Part shown: piece after piece, positions 53,218 through 61,445 of the stretch | Numbering within the stretch: position 1 is the stretch's first letter | How the letters are laid out: every line of letters begins with the position of its first letter | Assembly (NCBI GenBank): GCA_024508725.1 | Contig: JANINS010000004.1 | Location: forward strand, 1,320,163-1,384,162 | DNA from: Chitinophagaceae bacterium | GTDB lineage: Bacteria; Bacteroidota; Bacteroidia; Chitinophagales; Chitinophagaceae | Length of the DNA stretch: 64,000 bases | Reading direction: 5' to 3' | The notes under the pieces: generated by a model | Told to the model about the DNA's origin: nothing | Seen by the model: only the letters and a program-made list of their open reading frames with translations | Database searches by the model: none | Made by a program: the position numbers and the translations under genes

Positions 53218-53639
53218 ATGTTTGGCTATTGCCCGGCAGGTGAATCTCTAAGGAAGGAACATATAGAAACCTGTACGGTAACCATGGAAATGGTTCCGGT
53301 ACACGAAGAAATGCGTTCGGACAGTAAGGAAATGCTGCCGGACATGAAAGAAATGGTTCCGGTAGTACGGAAATGGTCCCGGTAGGTATGGAAATGAAGC
53401 GGGACATGACGGAAATGCAGTTGGACAGTAGAGAAATGGTATCGTACCTGACAGAAACGACATCGGTAAGCATGGAAATGGCCCCGGACATGAGAGAAAT
53501 GGCCTGTGACACGAGTGAAATGGCCCCGGACATGAAAGAAATGACCCGTGACACGAGAGAAATGGTTCCGGACATGAGAGAAATGGCTCCGGACATGGAA
53601 GAAATGGTTTGTGACGATACCGAAACAACAAAGGGCTAA
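53218..53639 (+). pseudogene. Met-rich heptad-repeat ORF with frame break
   Basis: From ATG 53218 the frame reads MFGYCPAGESLRKEH, then enters heptads of the form EMxPDMK. It stops at 53385 because one repeat unit (near 53353-53372) is 20 instead of 21 bases. The same heptads resume one frame over and run to 53639 as EMAPDMR, EMACDTS, EMTRDTR and so on. Restoring one base would give a protein of about 141 residues. Both minus-strand frames are also open because the unit length is a multiple of three, so the coding strand is inferred from the plus-strand gene downstream. Confidence 0.4.
53287..53625 (+). repeat. 21-bp minisatellite, about 16 units
   Basis: Tandem units of the form GAAATG GYY CCG GAC ATG ARA, spaced exactly 21 bases apart from 53287 to 53625 except one 20-base unit near 53353-53372. 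Neighbouring units differ mainly at the third to seventh codons. It is not a CRISPR array: there are no unique spacers. Confidence 0.85.
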
Positions 53640-53669
53640 CTATTTTTTTAATACTAAACCTCCTCTATT

Positions 53670-54365
53670 ATGAGAAAAAGAGAAGAAAACAAGCTCAGCA
53701 TGGCGAGAGCTGTGCAAGATGCACTCGGTAACAACACCTCCATCGTTGGCTCTGTTCCGGCGTTTGGAAATGCCAAGACGGAACTTGACCAGGTGATCCA
53801 GGAAATTGATGGTATGATGCAGACGCAGATACGGAAAGTGACGTCTGCCGACAAGACCAAGGCCATGAACCTGGCACTGGATGTTGCCATCGTTGTGATT
53901 GGTGCTGCCAGGGCTTATGCCCTGAAGGAAGACAAACCTTCGCTGGCGGCACTCTTTAATTACAGCCGATCGGAACTGGTGAAGATGCGTGACACGCAAC
54001 TGGTGAACACGCTTACACTGGTACACGACAATGCGGTTACGATGCTTACACAACTTGCCGACTATGGCATTACTGCAGCACAGCTTACGCAACTGCAAAC
54101 ATTAACGGCTGATTACAACAGCCTGTTGAGTGCACCAAGGGCTAACATTTTGGCGAAGTCGGTGGCTACGCAAGGTCTTGCAACGGCTTTTGAAAAAATG
54201 GATGGAGTGCTGGCAAGGCTCGACAATCTTGCGGTGAGTAAACGCAGTAGCGAGGCTGAGTTTTACAACACCTACTCTGCAGCGAGAAAGATCGTTGACA
54301 GTAATGGCAAGGGAAAATCGAAAGCTGATAACCCGAAGAAGAAAGAGGATGATAAGATGAGTTAG
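53670..54365 (+). CDS. Alpha-helical hypothetical protein
   Basis: A 231-residue protein made almost wholly of helices: a basic N-terminus MRKREENKLSMARAVQDAL, long amphipathic helices with several heptad stretches, and a Lys-rich C-terminal tail. No signal peptide or membrane segment. No known family recognised. It lies 30 bases after the heptad-repeat ORF on the same strand and is followed by a terminator. Confidence 0.65.
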   Translation: MRKREENKLSMARAVQDALGNNTSIVGSVPAFGNAKTELDQVIQEIDGMMQTQIRKVTSADKTKAMNLALDVAIVVIGAARAYALKEDKPSLAALFNYSRSELVKMRDTQLVNTLTLVHDNAVTMLTQLADYGITAAQLTQLQTLTADYNSLLSAPRANILAKSVATQGLATAFEKMDGVLARLDNLAVSKRSSEAEFYNTYSAARKIVDSNGKGKSKADNPKKKEDDKMS

Positions 54366-54381
54366 TAAGAAGAGAAAAGAG

Positions 54382-54410
54382 AAAGCCCTGCTGATGAGGT
54401 GGGGCTTTTT
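54382..54410 (+). terminator. Rho-independent terminator
   Basis: Stem AAAGCCC/GGGCTTT with a 13-base loop and five T after the gene at 53670-54365. Confidence 0.7.
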
Positions 54411-54442
54411 GTAAATAAGATAATTGTAATTTTAAAAACCCT

Positions 54443-56335
54443 ATGCTAAGTAAACTTCATCTATCCTCTTCTAATTATTCGGACTTCGTTTTAAACGATA
54501 CAGGAATAAAAACACTAAGTCGCCTTAATAAGATCAATGTTTTTATTGGTCAAAACAATTCCGGCAAGAGTAGGTTCCTACGTTCATTATTTGCAGATGA
54601 AACATACGAGTTTGAGTTACAAAAAAACAATTTCAGCGAGATTCACAATAAGTTGTTAGAATACCGAACTATAATCCGTCAAAAATTTGACGAACATTCA
54701 ATAGAGGATGCTGATTCAGTATATGTGAGAATTAATGAACTCTGCAATGTTACAAAGAGTTATAAAAAAGGACGAGTTAAGGAAGTGATTGAGCAAGTGA
54801 GAACTTTAGCTAGGTTTCTTACTAAGCTTCAGTCCTTCAGCGGATGGACTGGAAAGGTTAATACATTCGGCGGTGTACCTCCCACATATTTTATTCGTCA
54901 GTTAAATAAGATGGGTGAATGGATAACAGAGAAACTGCAAGAATTGTTTCCCGATGATTTTGATTTTCCTATCCACAAAATTTATGTACCAATTTTAAGA
55001 GGACTTAGACCGATGCAATGGCATGGCAATGAATTTATAAATACAGCAACTGAAGACAATTATCAAAGGCGAACTATTCGTGATTATTTTAAAGGATTAG
55101 ATCAGGAAAAAGTTGCGAATGAAATATTTACAGGCTACAGTCTATACACAGAAACAAAAAAATTATTATTGGGAAACAAGGAAGGCAGACAAAAAATAAA
55201 ATCCTTTGAAGAATTTTTAAGTAATGCATTCTTTGAAGGAGAAACTGTCACTTTAATCCCTGATATTAACAATGATGTCTTGCTGATCGGAATTGGAGAA
55301 GAAGAACGTCCAGTATATGAATTAGGCGACGGCATACAATCAATTATAATTTTATTATATCCATTATTTTTCCATCAAGGCAAAAATCTGTTGGTCTTTA
55401 TAGAAGAGCCGGAAAACAATTTGCATCCAGGGTTGCAACGACTTTTTTTAGAAACATTACTAAGTGAACAGTTCAAAACCTATCAGTATTTCATCACTAC
55501 ACATTCAAATCACTTTTTAGATCTTACTCTAGATCTCGAACATATCTCTGTCTATACTTTTAAAAAAGACAGAAACAATTTCATCTATCATATTGAGAAC
55601 ACCTCAAATTCGGATATTAAGGTGTTAGAACTTATAGGAGCAAGAGCATCCTCAGTATTTTTAAGTAACTGCACAATTTGGGTAGAGGGCATCACAGATA
55701 GATTATACCTTAAGAAGTATTTAGACCTTTACCAAGTTTACCTATTAGAGTCAAATAAGATTCAAGCTTCTTTCAAAGAAGATTTCCATTATTCTTTTGT
55801 AGAATATGGTGGTGGTAATATTGTACATTGGTCATTTACTAATGAACTGGGATGGGAAAAAATATCTGCAACAAAAATAAGCTCCAAGATTTTCGTCTTA
55901 GCCGACAAAGACAGTTCACAAGACACTGCTAATTCAGCAAAAAATAAAAGACTAGCCACGCTTAAGAGAAAACTTGGCAAAAGATTTCACATGATCGATG
56001 GCAGAGAAATAGAAAATATTCTTTCACCTGAGATTCTTATAAAAACAATTAAAAAACTAGAGACTAATAACGATTCAGCTATTGTTTATGACCCAGATGA
56101 AATTATCTATGCTAATTATAAAGATGAGAAATTGGGGAAGTTTATTGAGTCTCATTTCAAACTGTTAAGGAGAAAATATGCTGCAAAAAGTGGAACCATC
56201 TCCTGTAAATTAGATTTTTGCAGATCGGCAATATCGGTCCTTGATTCCTACGAACACTTATCGACTGAAGCAAAAAAAATAAGTACTGCATTATTTAACT
56301 TTATACGAGATAGCAATGCTGAATTTACTCAGTAA
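54443..56335 (+). CDS. OLD-family ATP-dependent nuclease (AAA + TOPRIM)
   Basis: A 630-residue protein. The ABC-type ATPase half has Walker A GQNNSGKS at residues 36-43 and Walker B/signature FIEEPENNLHPG near 318-329, with THSNHFLDL after it. The C-terminal half is a TOPRIM nuclease domain with WVEGITDRLYL near 413 and VLADKD near 485. OLD proteins and relatives such as GajA act in phage defence. No helicase partner (GajB) or retron gene is next to it, so it looks like a class 1, stand-alone form. It appears more AT-rich than its neighbours, suggesting transfer. Confidence 0.82.
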   Translation: MLSKLHLSSSNYSDFVLNDTGIKTLSRLNKINVFIGQNNSGKSRFLRSLFADETYEFELQKNNFSEIHNKLLEYRTIIRQKFDEHSIEDADSVYVRINELCNVTKSYKKGRVKEVIEQVRTLARFLTKLQSFSGWTGKVNTFGGVPPTYFIRQLNKMGEWITEKLQELFPDDFDFPIHKIYVPILRGLRPMQWHGNEFINTATEDNYQRRTIRDYFKGLDQEKVANEIFTGYSLYTETKKLLLGNKEGRQKIKSFEEFLSNAFFEGETVTLIPDINNDVLLIGIGEEERPVYELGDGIQSIIILLYPLFFHQGKNLLVFIEEPENNLHPGLQRLFLETLLSEQFKTYQYFITTHSNHFLDLTLDLEHISVYTFKKDRNNFIYHIENTSNSDIKVLELIGARASSVFLSNCTIWVEGITDRLYLKKYLDLYQVYLLESNKIQASFKEDFHYSFVEYGGGNIVHWSFTNELGWEKISATKISSKIFVLADKDSSQDTANSAKNKRLATLKRKLGKRFHMIDGREIENILSPEILIKTIKKLETNNDSAIVYDPDEIIYANYKDEKLGKFIESHFKLLRRKYAAKSGTISCKLDFCRSAISVLDSYEHLSTEAKKISTALFNFIRDSNAEFTQ

Positions 56336-56513
56336 ATCTCTAAGCTATATTTATCCAGAATTGAAAATAATATTCAGTAGTTAAAGATTTCGAACATTAG
56401 TAGTTACATACTTCAAATCATTTTTCTATTGCCGGTGTACTCACCGACCGATTTTATTTAGAATTGTTTAATTGATGAGAACATTAACTGATGCATCGAA
56501 TTGCTGCGTAATG

Positions 56514-56543
56514 TTCAGAACGTACAAGTGAGTGACACAACAG
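56514..56543 (+). repeat. Dispersed repeat copy 11, class II
   Basis: TTCAGAAC then GTACAAGTGAGTGACACAAC then AG. It lies in the 274-base gap between the OLD gene and the VOC gene; nothing else is seen there. Confidence 0.82.
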
Positions 56544-56608
56544 ACGCTCAATAGTAGTAATTCAGCTAAGTAAATCCCTCTACCTTTACCGTCTAAAACC
56601 AAAACACT

Positions 56609-57049
56609 ATGGCTATTGTAAATGTGTACCTCACCTTTAATGGTAACTGCGAAGAGGCTTTTGATTTTTATAAGTCAGTATTTGGCGGGGAATTTCCTTA
56701 TAAGGGCAGGTTCAACGAGATGCCGCCACAGGAAGGTATGCCGCCGATGAGTGAAGCTGATGGTAACAGGATCATGCATGTGTCGCTGCCGATAAGTAAA
56801 GAAACGATGCTGATGGGAAGTGATACCGGTGGTGAATGGGCGAAAGATTTTAAACAGGGTAATAACTTTTCGATATCGGTTACTGCTGCCGGTAAAGATG
56901 AGGCAGACCGGATCTTCAATGCACTGGGTGCCGGTGGTAACATTACCATGCCTATGGCCAGCACTTTCTGGGGTGATTATTTTGGTATGCTCACAGATAA
57001 GTTCGGCATCAACTGGATGATGAGCTGGAATGAAAAACAGAATATGTAA
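56609..57049 (+). CDS. PhnB-like VOC/glyoxalase superfamily protein
   Basis: A 146-residue protein of the vicinal-oxygen-chelate fold, PhnB-type: VYLTFNGNCEEAFDFYKSVFGGEF at the start, IMHVSLPI in the middle and STFWGDYFGMLTDKFGINWM at the end. Members are often 3-demethylubiquinone-like or of unknown function; none of the usual metal ligands can be confirmed here. Cytoplasmic. Confidence 0.83.
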   Translation: MAIVNVYLTFNGNCEEAFDFYKSVFGGEFPYKGRFNEMPPQEGMPPMSEADGNRIMHVSLPISKETMLMGSDTGGEWAKDFKQGNNFSISVTAAGKDEADRIFNALGAGGNITMPMASTFWGDYFGMLTDKFGINWMMSWNEKQNM

Positions 57050-57082
57050 GCTACACTGCAACGAGTGGTATCTTTATGAACG

Positions 57083-57571
57083 ATGAAACTGACTAAGTGG
57101 TTGCCCTATGAACATTTTGTTTTGATTACGCATTTGAAAGGTGATGAGATCGTACAAAAACTTCAGCAACATGTAGAACCAAAGAAGTGGTTGCGTTTAC
57201 CTTTTAAAAAGCCTGGGAAACCCTACGAGGGATCGGTTCACTTTGGTTATTTTAATATTACGAGGATCATCAATTACCGCAACTCCTTTCTGCCTGAAAT
57301 TGATGGAAAGATCATTGAACAATTTACGGTAACGGAAGTACACATAAAGATGCAGATGAACATCTTTGTTATCTTATTCATGATAACCTGGCTTGGATTT
57401 ACAGGTGTTGCCACAATATTGATGGCATTTGTTTCATCTGCAGTGATCGCTCCGGCTTTTATGTTCACTTTTGGCTGGTGCCTGATGTTGGGAGGCTTTA
57501 AATACGAAAGCCGGATATCAACCAAATGGCTGAAGGATGTTCTGGAAGCAAAGGAATGGGAAGTCAGTTAG
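57083..57571 (+). CDS. Membrane protein, hypothetical
   Basis: A 162-residue protein. The first 90 residues are soluble and beta-rich (GSVHFGYFNITRIINYRNSF). Two adjacent helices follow (about 92-114 and 120-141), with a short C-terminal cytoplasmic helix. Unrecognised family. It is 33 bases downstream of the VOC gene. Confidence 0.6.
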   Translation: MKLTKWLPYEHFVLITHLKGDEIVQKLQQHVEPKKWLRLPFKKPGKPYEGSVHFGYFNITRIINYRNSFLPEIDGKIIEQFTVTEVHIKMQMNIFVILFMITWLGFTGVATILMAFVSSAVIAPAFMFTFGWCLMLGGFKYESRISTKWLKDVLEAKEWEVS

Positions 57572-57576
57572 CCGGA

Positions 57577-57840
57577 TTATACTGCATCAACGAGTGATAT
57601 CTTATTAAACTCAGCACCGCTGTAGATCTTGGCAAATTCAAGATTACCGGTACGTTTCCAGGCAGCGAGGTTAGCACTGCTCACAACCCGCCAGAAGTTC
57701 TTACTCTTGAGGTCCTGGTAGTCTTTTCCCTGGATCAACATTCCCACAACCGGGTTCCTCTTTTTGAGGTCGATCTTCATGTGCTTGTCTGTAGATGGCT
57801 TGTCTGTTTCAACGAAACGTGCAATAGATTCTGGACTCAT
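57577..57840 (-). CDS. Small conserved hypothetical protein
   Basis: An 87-residue basic protein with MKIDLKKRNPVVGMLIQGKDY and KSKNFWRVVSSANLAAWKRTG. The N-terminal ESIARFVETDKPS is polar. Similar short proteins exist in Bacteroidota, but no function is known to me. It is convergent with the preceding membrane protein gene (5-base gap). Confidence 0.6.
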   Translation of the reverse strand: MSPESIARFVETDKPSTDKHMKIDLKKRNPVVGMLIQGKDYQDLKSKNFWRVVSSANLAAWKRTGNLEFAKIYSGAEFNKISLVDAV

Positions 57841-57960
57841 AGCGGTGAAGGTAGGCTTTTAAAGTGTTAAAGGCGGGGTTTTGTGTAAAGTGCTCTGTAT
57901 GAGTATTGTTGTTATAAGCACCTATTACTTGCTGGCTAGGCGAGCAGCAATGGCGAGGTT

Positions 57961-58179
57961 CTAACTAGCAGGATCAGTTGTTAAACCAAGATCGGATGGT
58001 GAGACAGACTGTTCAATATCTTCTTCTGTCGCTTTTAGTTCAATGAAAGTAGAAGAGATCACTGCAAATAGCGGTGCTAATTCTATAACCGATCGTCGTT
58101 CTACCAGGAGATTGGTAAACCTGAGACTTAATGCAATGAGCTTTGCCCGTTGTTCCCTGAGATGTGTTTTTTTATCCAT
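57961..58179 (-). CDS. Small hypothetical protein
   Basis: A 72-residue, largely helical protein without signal peptide (MDKKTHLREQRAKLIALSLRF). No family. The space on both sides (57841-57960 and 58180-58339) shows no other feature. Confidence 0.42.
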   Translation of the reverse strand: MDKKTHLREQRAKLIALSLRFTNLLVERRSVIELAPLFAVISSTFIELKATEEDIEQSVSPSDLGLTTDPAS

Positions 58180-58339
58180 TAGGACGATTTATCCCAGAGC
58201 TAAAAAGTGGAGAGACACGATAGCGTTGTTAAAACGTTGGTGGTGTTAGTCTGTCAGTTATTATACTAAAGGAAGGCACAAGGTAGTGAAGCCGGTACTC
58301 CCCACCAATTAAACATTTCATTACTGTTTGGGCAGTGCA

Positions 58340-58347
58340 TACTTTCG
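58340..58347 (+). promoter_or_regulatory. -7 element of the HMA-AraC regulator gene
   Basis: TACTTTCG fits TAnnTTYG and ends only 4 bases before the ATG at 58352, so the transcript would be leaderless or nearly so. Confidence 0.48.
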
Positions 58348-58351
58348 CTGC

Positions 58352-58915
58352 ATGAAGCTCTATATCAGGAACATGGTTTGTCACCGGTGTAAGCTGGCTG
58401 TTGAATCTGAGTTACAGAAAGCCGGGCTTACACCAGTGAATATAGAACTGGGTGAAGTGAGTATTGCAGAAGACCGTATTGAGAAGGATACATTACAACA
58501 GTTACAACATTCACTACAGCAACTGGGCTTTGAACTGCTGGATGATAAGAAACAAAAGCTGATAGAGCAGATCAAAACATTCATCATTCAACTGGTGCAT
58601 TATAATGATGAGCCATTGAAAAAGAAATACAGCCAGCTGATACAGGAACATCTGCGTCATGATTACAGCTACCTCAGCAACCTCTTTTCCGAAGTAGAGG
58701 GTATTACGATAGAACAATACATCATCCACCAAAAAATAGAAAAAGTGAAGGAGTTACTGGTATATGATGAACTCTCTTTGAACGAGATCGCTTTTCAACT
58801 CAATTACAGCAGTGCGGCACATGTGTCGGCGCAGTTCAAGAAAGTAACCGGCTTAACACCATCGGAGTTTAAAAAGCTGAGCAGTGGTCATCGTAAACCA
58901 CTGGATAAGATCTGA
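58352..58915 (+). CDS. AraC-type regulator with N-terminal HMA metal-binding domain
   Basis: The first 70 residues form a heavy-metal-associated fold with the MxCxxC motif NMVCHRCK (Cys10, Cys13). The C-terminal 100 residues are an AraC/XylS-type double helix-turn-helix (LSLNEIAFQLNYSSAAHVSAQFKKVTGLTPSEFKK). The fusion suggests a copper- or zinc-responsive transcription factor. It stands next to an HMA-MauE membrane protein and a His-rich outer-membrane protein, which it may control (inference). Confidence 0.85.
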   Translation: MKLYIRNMVCHRCKLAVESELQKAGLTPVNIELGEVSIAEDRIEKDTLQQLQHSLQQLGFELLDDKKQKLIEQIKTFIIQLVHYNDEPLKKKYSQLIQEHLRHDYSYLSNLFSEVEGITIEQYIIHQKIEKVKELLVYDELSLNEIAFQLNYSSAAHVSAQFKKVTGLTPSEFKKLSSGHRKPLDKI

Positions 58916-58972
58916 CCATTTAAATGTAAATCGTTTCCATAATTGTATAACAGCAGCCGCTGGAGGCTGGAA

Positions 58973-58980
58973 TAATTTTG
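58973..58980 (+). promoter_or_regulatory. -7 element of the HMA-MauE gene
   Basis: TAATTTTG matches TAnnTTTG, 16 bases before the ATG at 58997. Confidence 0.45.
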
Positions 58981-58996
58981 TGTGTAAATAAAGGTT

Positions 58997-59737
58997 ATGA
59001 CACACACATATAAAGTATCGGGAATGACATGTTCTTCGTGCCAGCAGAAAGTAGAAGAACATTTATCCAAAGTAAATGGAGTAGATACCGTTCACACCAA
59101 TCTCGCAACAGGTGAGGCAGCGATTACGATGCATCACCACGTAGATACTGCTTTATTACAGCAGGCATTGAAGGATTATCCCAAATATCAATTAACAGAA
59201 GTTGTCTCAACGATGCACCATACTGCACCTGCTGTTGATGAAACAGAACAGAAGAGCTGGTTGCAAACCTATAAACCCATCTTACTGGTATTCGCATTTA
59301 TCACAGGTGCTACATTATTGGTACAGCTGAACAATACCAGTTTCAATGTATATAGCTGGATGGACAGCTTTATGGCTGCCTTCTTCTTAGTATTCAGCTT
59401 TTTTAAACTGCTGGATGTAAAAGCATTTGCAGAAAGCTATTTCAGTTATGACATCATAGCCAGGAAATGGTTTGGGTGGGGTTACGTGTATCCATTTGTT
59501 GAGCTGGCATTGGGTATTGCTTACCTGGTTGGTTTTGCCCCAGTGATCACCAATGCTGTAACGCTTGTGGTAATGAGCCTGAGCATTATTGGTGTATTAC
59601 GATCTGTATTGAATAAACGTAAGATACGCTGTGCTTGTCTTGGTGCGGTATTTAACCTGCCGATGAGTACGATCACCATTATTGAAGATGGACTGATGAT
59701 CGGCATGAGTGCATTCATGCTTATTAACATGATCTAG
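58997..59737 (+). CDS. HMA-domain plus MauE/DoxX-like membrane protein
   Basis: The N-terminal HMA domain (residues 1-70) has GMTCSSC with Cys12 and Cys15. It is joined to a four-helix MauE/DoxX-type membrane domain with a CAC motif (KIRCACLGAVF) near the end. MauE-type proteins take part in thiol or disulfide relay reactions. Together with the neighbours it points to copper handling at the inner membrane. Probably one operon with the gene at 59778. Confidence 0.85.
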   Translation: MTHTYKVSGMTCSSCQQKVEEHLSKVNGVDTVHTNLATGEAAITMHHHVDTALLQQALKDYPKYQLTEVVSTMHHTAPAVDETEQKSWLQTYKPILLVFAFITGATLLVQLNNTSFNVYSWMDSFMAAFFLVFSFFKLLDVKAFAESYFSYDIIARKWFGWGYVYPFVELALGIAYLVGFAPVITNAVTLVVMSLSIIGVLRSVLNKRKIRCACLGAVFNLPMSTITIIEDGLMIGMSAFMLINMI

Positions 59738-59777
59738 CAAAGTATTTGATAACTGCATAACTGAAATACAATTGACA

Positions 59778-61400
59778 ATGAAGTATTACTATACATTATT
59801 ACTGCTGCTGTTTATAACAACGGCAGCAAGTGCACAGCACGAACATCACACAGAAACAAAGCCGCCAACACAAACGAGCAAGAAAAAAGTTCCGGCTAAA
59901 CAGGAGAAGAAAAAGCCGGTCTTAAAATCCAAAGCTGTAATTGATACTGCAAAAACAAAAACAGCGAAAGATTCGATCCATGCACACCGGCATACGCATC
60001 AACTTAACGATAGCACCGTGATCGTCCACGATGAGCATCACAATGAAATCTTGGATTCTGCAGCACATCATCAACATATGATGATAGATACTACCCCAAA
60101 GCATCACGGGCACATAGATACGATGAAGATGGATCATCAGCAGCATACTGGCTCTGCAGAACAGATGGAACATGGTGATCATACATCGCACGACAATATG
60201 AGCCATGCGTTTTCACTCAATCTTCCTATGAACAGGAACGGTTCAGGTACAGGTTGGTTACCTGATGCTTCGCCCATGTTTGGATACATGTATCATTCAT
60301 CTAAGTGGATGTACATGTTACATGGCAATCTTTTTCTTCGCTATAACAAGCAAGACATCGGTAATAAAGGAGTAAGAGGAGATGAAATGTTCGATGCTCC
60401 TAACTGGATAATGTTCATGGGTCAAAGAAAAATCGGTAGTAAAGGATTGTTTCATTTCAACACCATGCTTTCATTAGATGCTGTAGTTGCAGGTGGAAAA
60501 GGCTATCCGCTATTATTTCAATCAGGTGAATTATATAATGATCAGCCATTGGTTGACAGGCAGCATCCGCATGATCTTTTCTCCGAGCTGTCGGTAAGTT
60601 ATTCGCATGCATTCTCGAAGAAAGCAGATGTATTCGCTTATGTTGGTTATCCTGGTGAACCTGCTTTAGGTCCGGTGGCTTTTATGCACAGGCCTTCAGC
60701 CTTACCCAATCCTGATGCTCCTATCTCCCACCATTGGGTAGATGCAACGCACATTACTTTTGGCGTTGCCACTTTAGGTATAAGAGCAGGCAAGTTCAAG
60801 TTAGAAGGTTCTTCATTTACAGGAAGAGAGCCGGATGAGAACAGGTATAATTTTGATAAGCCTAGGTTCGACAGCTGGAGTGGAAGACTTTCATTCAATC
60901 CAAATAAGAATTGGGCTTTGCAGGTGTCGCATGCATTTTTGGAAAGCCCGGAAACATTACATCCCGGGGAAGACATCAATCGAACCACTGCATCTGCTGT
61001 GTATAGTTTGCCTACCAGAAACGGTTCGCTGAATGCAACTGCATTGTGGGGAATGAATAAAACCAAAGGACATGATGGAGAGCATGCGTTTCTCACAGAG
61101 GCTGCATGGAATATGAACAAACTTACTTTACACACCAGGTACGAGTATGTTCAGAAGTCGGTTGAAGAGCTTGTATTAAATGAAAATATTTTCGGACATG
61201 ATGCCGTATTCCCGGTGAATGCATTAACGCTGGGATTGAATTATGATGTGCTGAACATTGGTAAAACAAGATTGGCGGCTGGTGGCCAATTTACCTTGTA
61301 CAGTGCCGATAAACGGTTAGATGCATTATATGGCAACAATCCAATGGCAGTTGAGGTGTACCTGAGATTGTATCCTTCACTGATGATGGGAGGAAAATGA
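59778..61400 (+). CDS. His-rich outer-membrane protein, probable copper-related barrel
   Basis: The signal peptide (MKYYYTLLLLLFITTAASAQ) is followed by about 130 residues rich in His, Met and Lys (for example DEHHNEILDSAAHHQH and DMKMDHQQ-like runs), then a beta-barrel-type domain of about 390 residues. The His/Met-rich region probably binds copper or other soft metals. No known family number is assigned; similar proteins lie next to copper genes in Bacteroidota (from memory). It follows the HMA-MauE gene by 40 bases. Confidence 0.75.
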   Translation: MKYYYTLLLLLFITTAASAQHEHHTETKPPTQTSKKKVPAKQEKKKPVLKSKAVIDTAKTKTAKDSIHAHRHTHQLNDSTVIVHDEHHNEILDSAAHHQHMMIDTTPKHHGHIDTMKMDHQQHTGSAEQMEHGDHTSHDNMSHAFSLNLPMNRNGSGTGWLPDASPMFGYMYHSSKWMYMLHGNLFLRYNKQDIGNKGVRGDEMFDAPNWIMFMGQRKIGSKGLFHFNTMLSLDAVVAGGKGYPLLFQSGELYNDQPLVDRQHPHDLFSELSVSYSHAFSKKADVFAYVGYPGEPALGPVAFMHRPSALPNPDAPISHHWVDATHITFGVATLGIRAGKFKLEGSSFTGREPDENRYNFDKPRFDSWSGRLSFNPNKNWALQVSHAFLESPETLHPGEDINRTTASAVYSLPTRNGSLNATALWGMNKTKGHDGEHAFLTEAAWNMNKLTLHTRYEYVQKSVEELVLNENIFGHDAVFPVNALTLGLNYDVLNIGKTRLAAGGQFTLYSADKRLDALYGNNPMAVEVYLRLYPSLMMGGK

Positions 61401-61445
61401 TGACTATCAGAATGGGAAGGTTTTATCTTCAGTATCTTGCTGCAA

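Noticed and set aside
53287-53625. Regular repeats that might suggest a CRISPR array
   Set aside because: The units are 21 bases, contiguous and partly coding, with no spacers of unique sequence.
53153-53631. Long minus-strand frames across the minisatellite
   Set aside because: They are open because the unit length is a multiple of three without stops; there is no start with ribosome-binding signal and no downstream gene on that strand.
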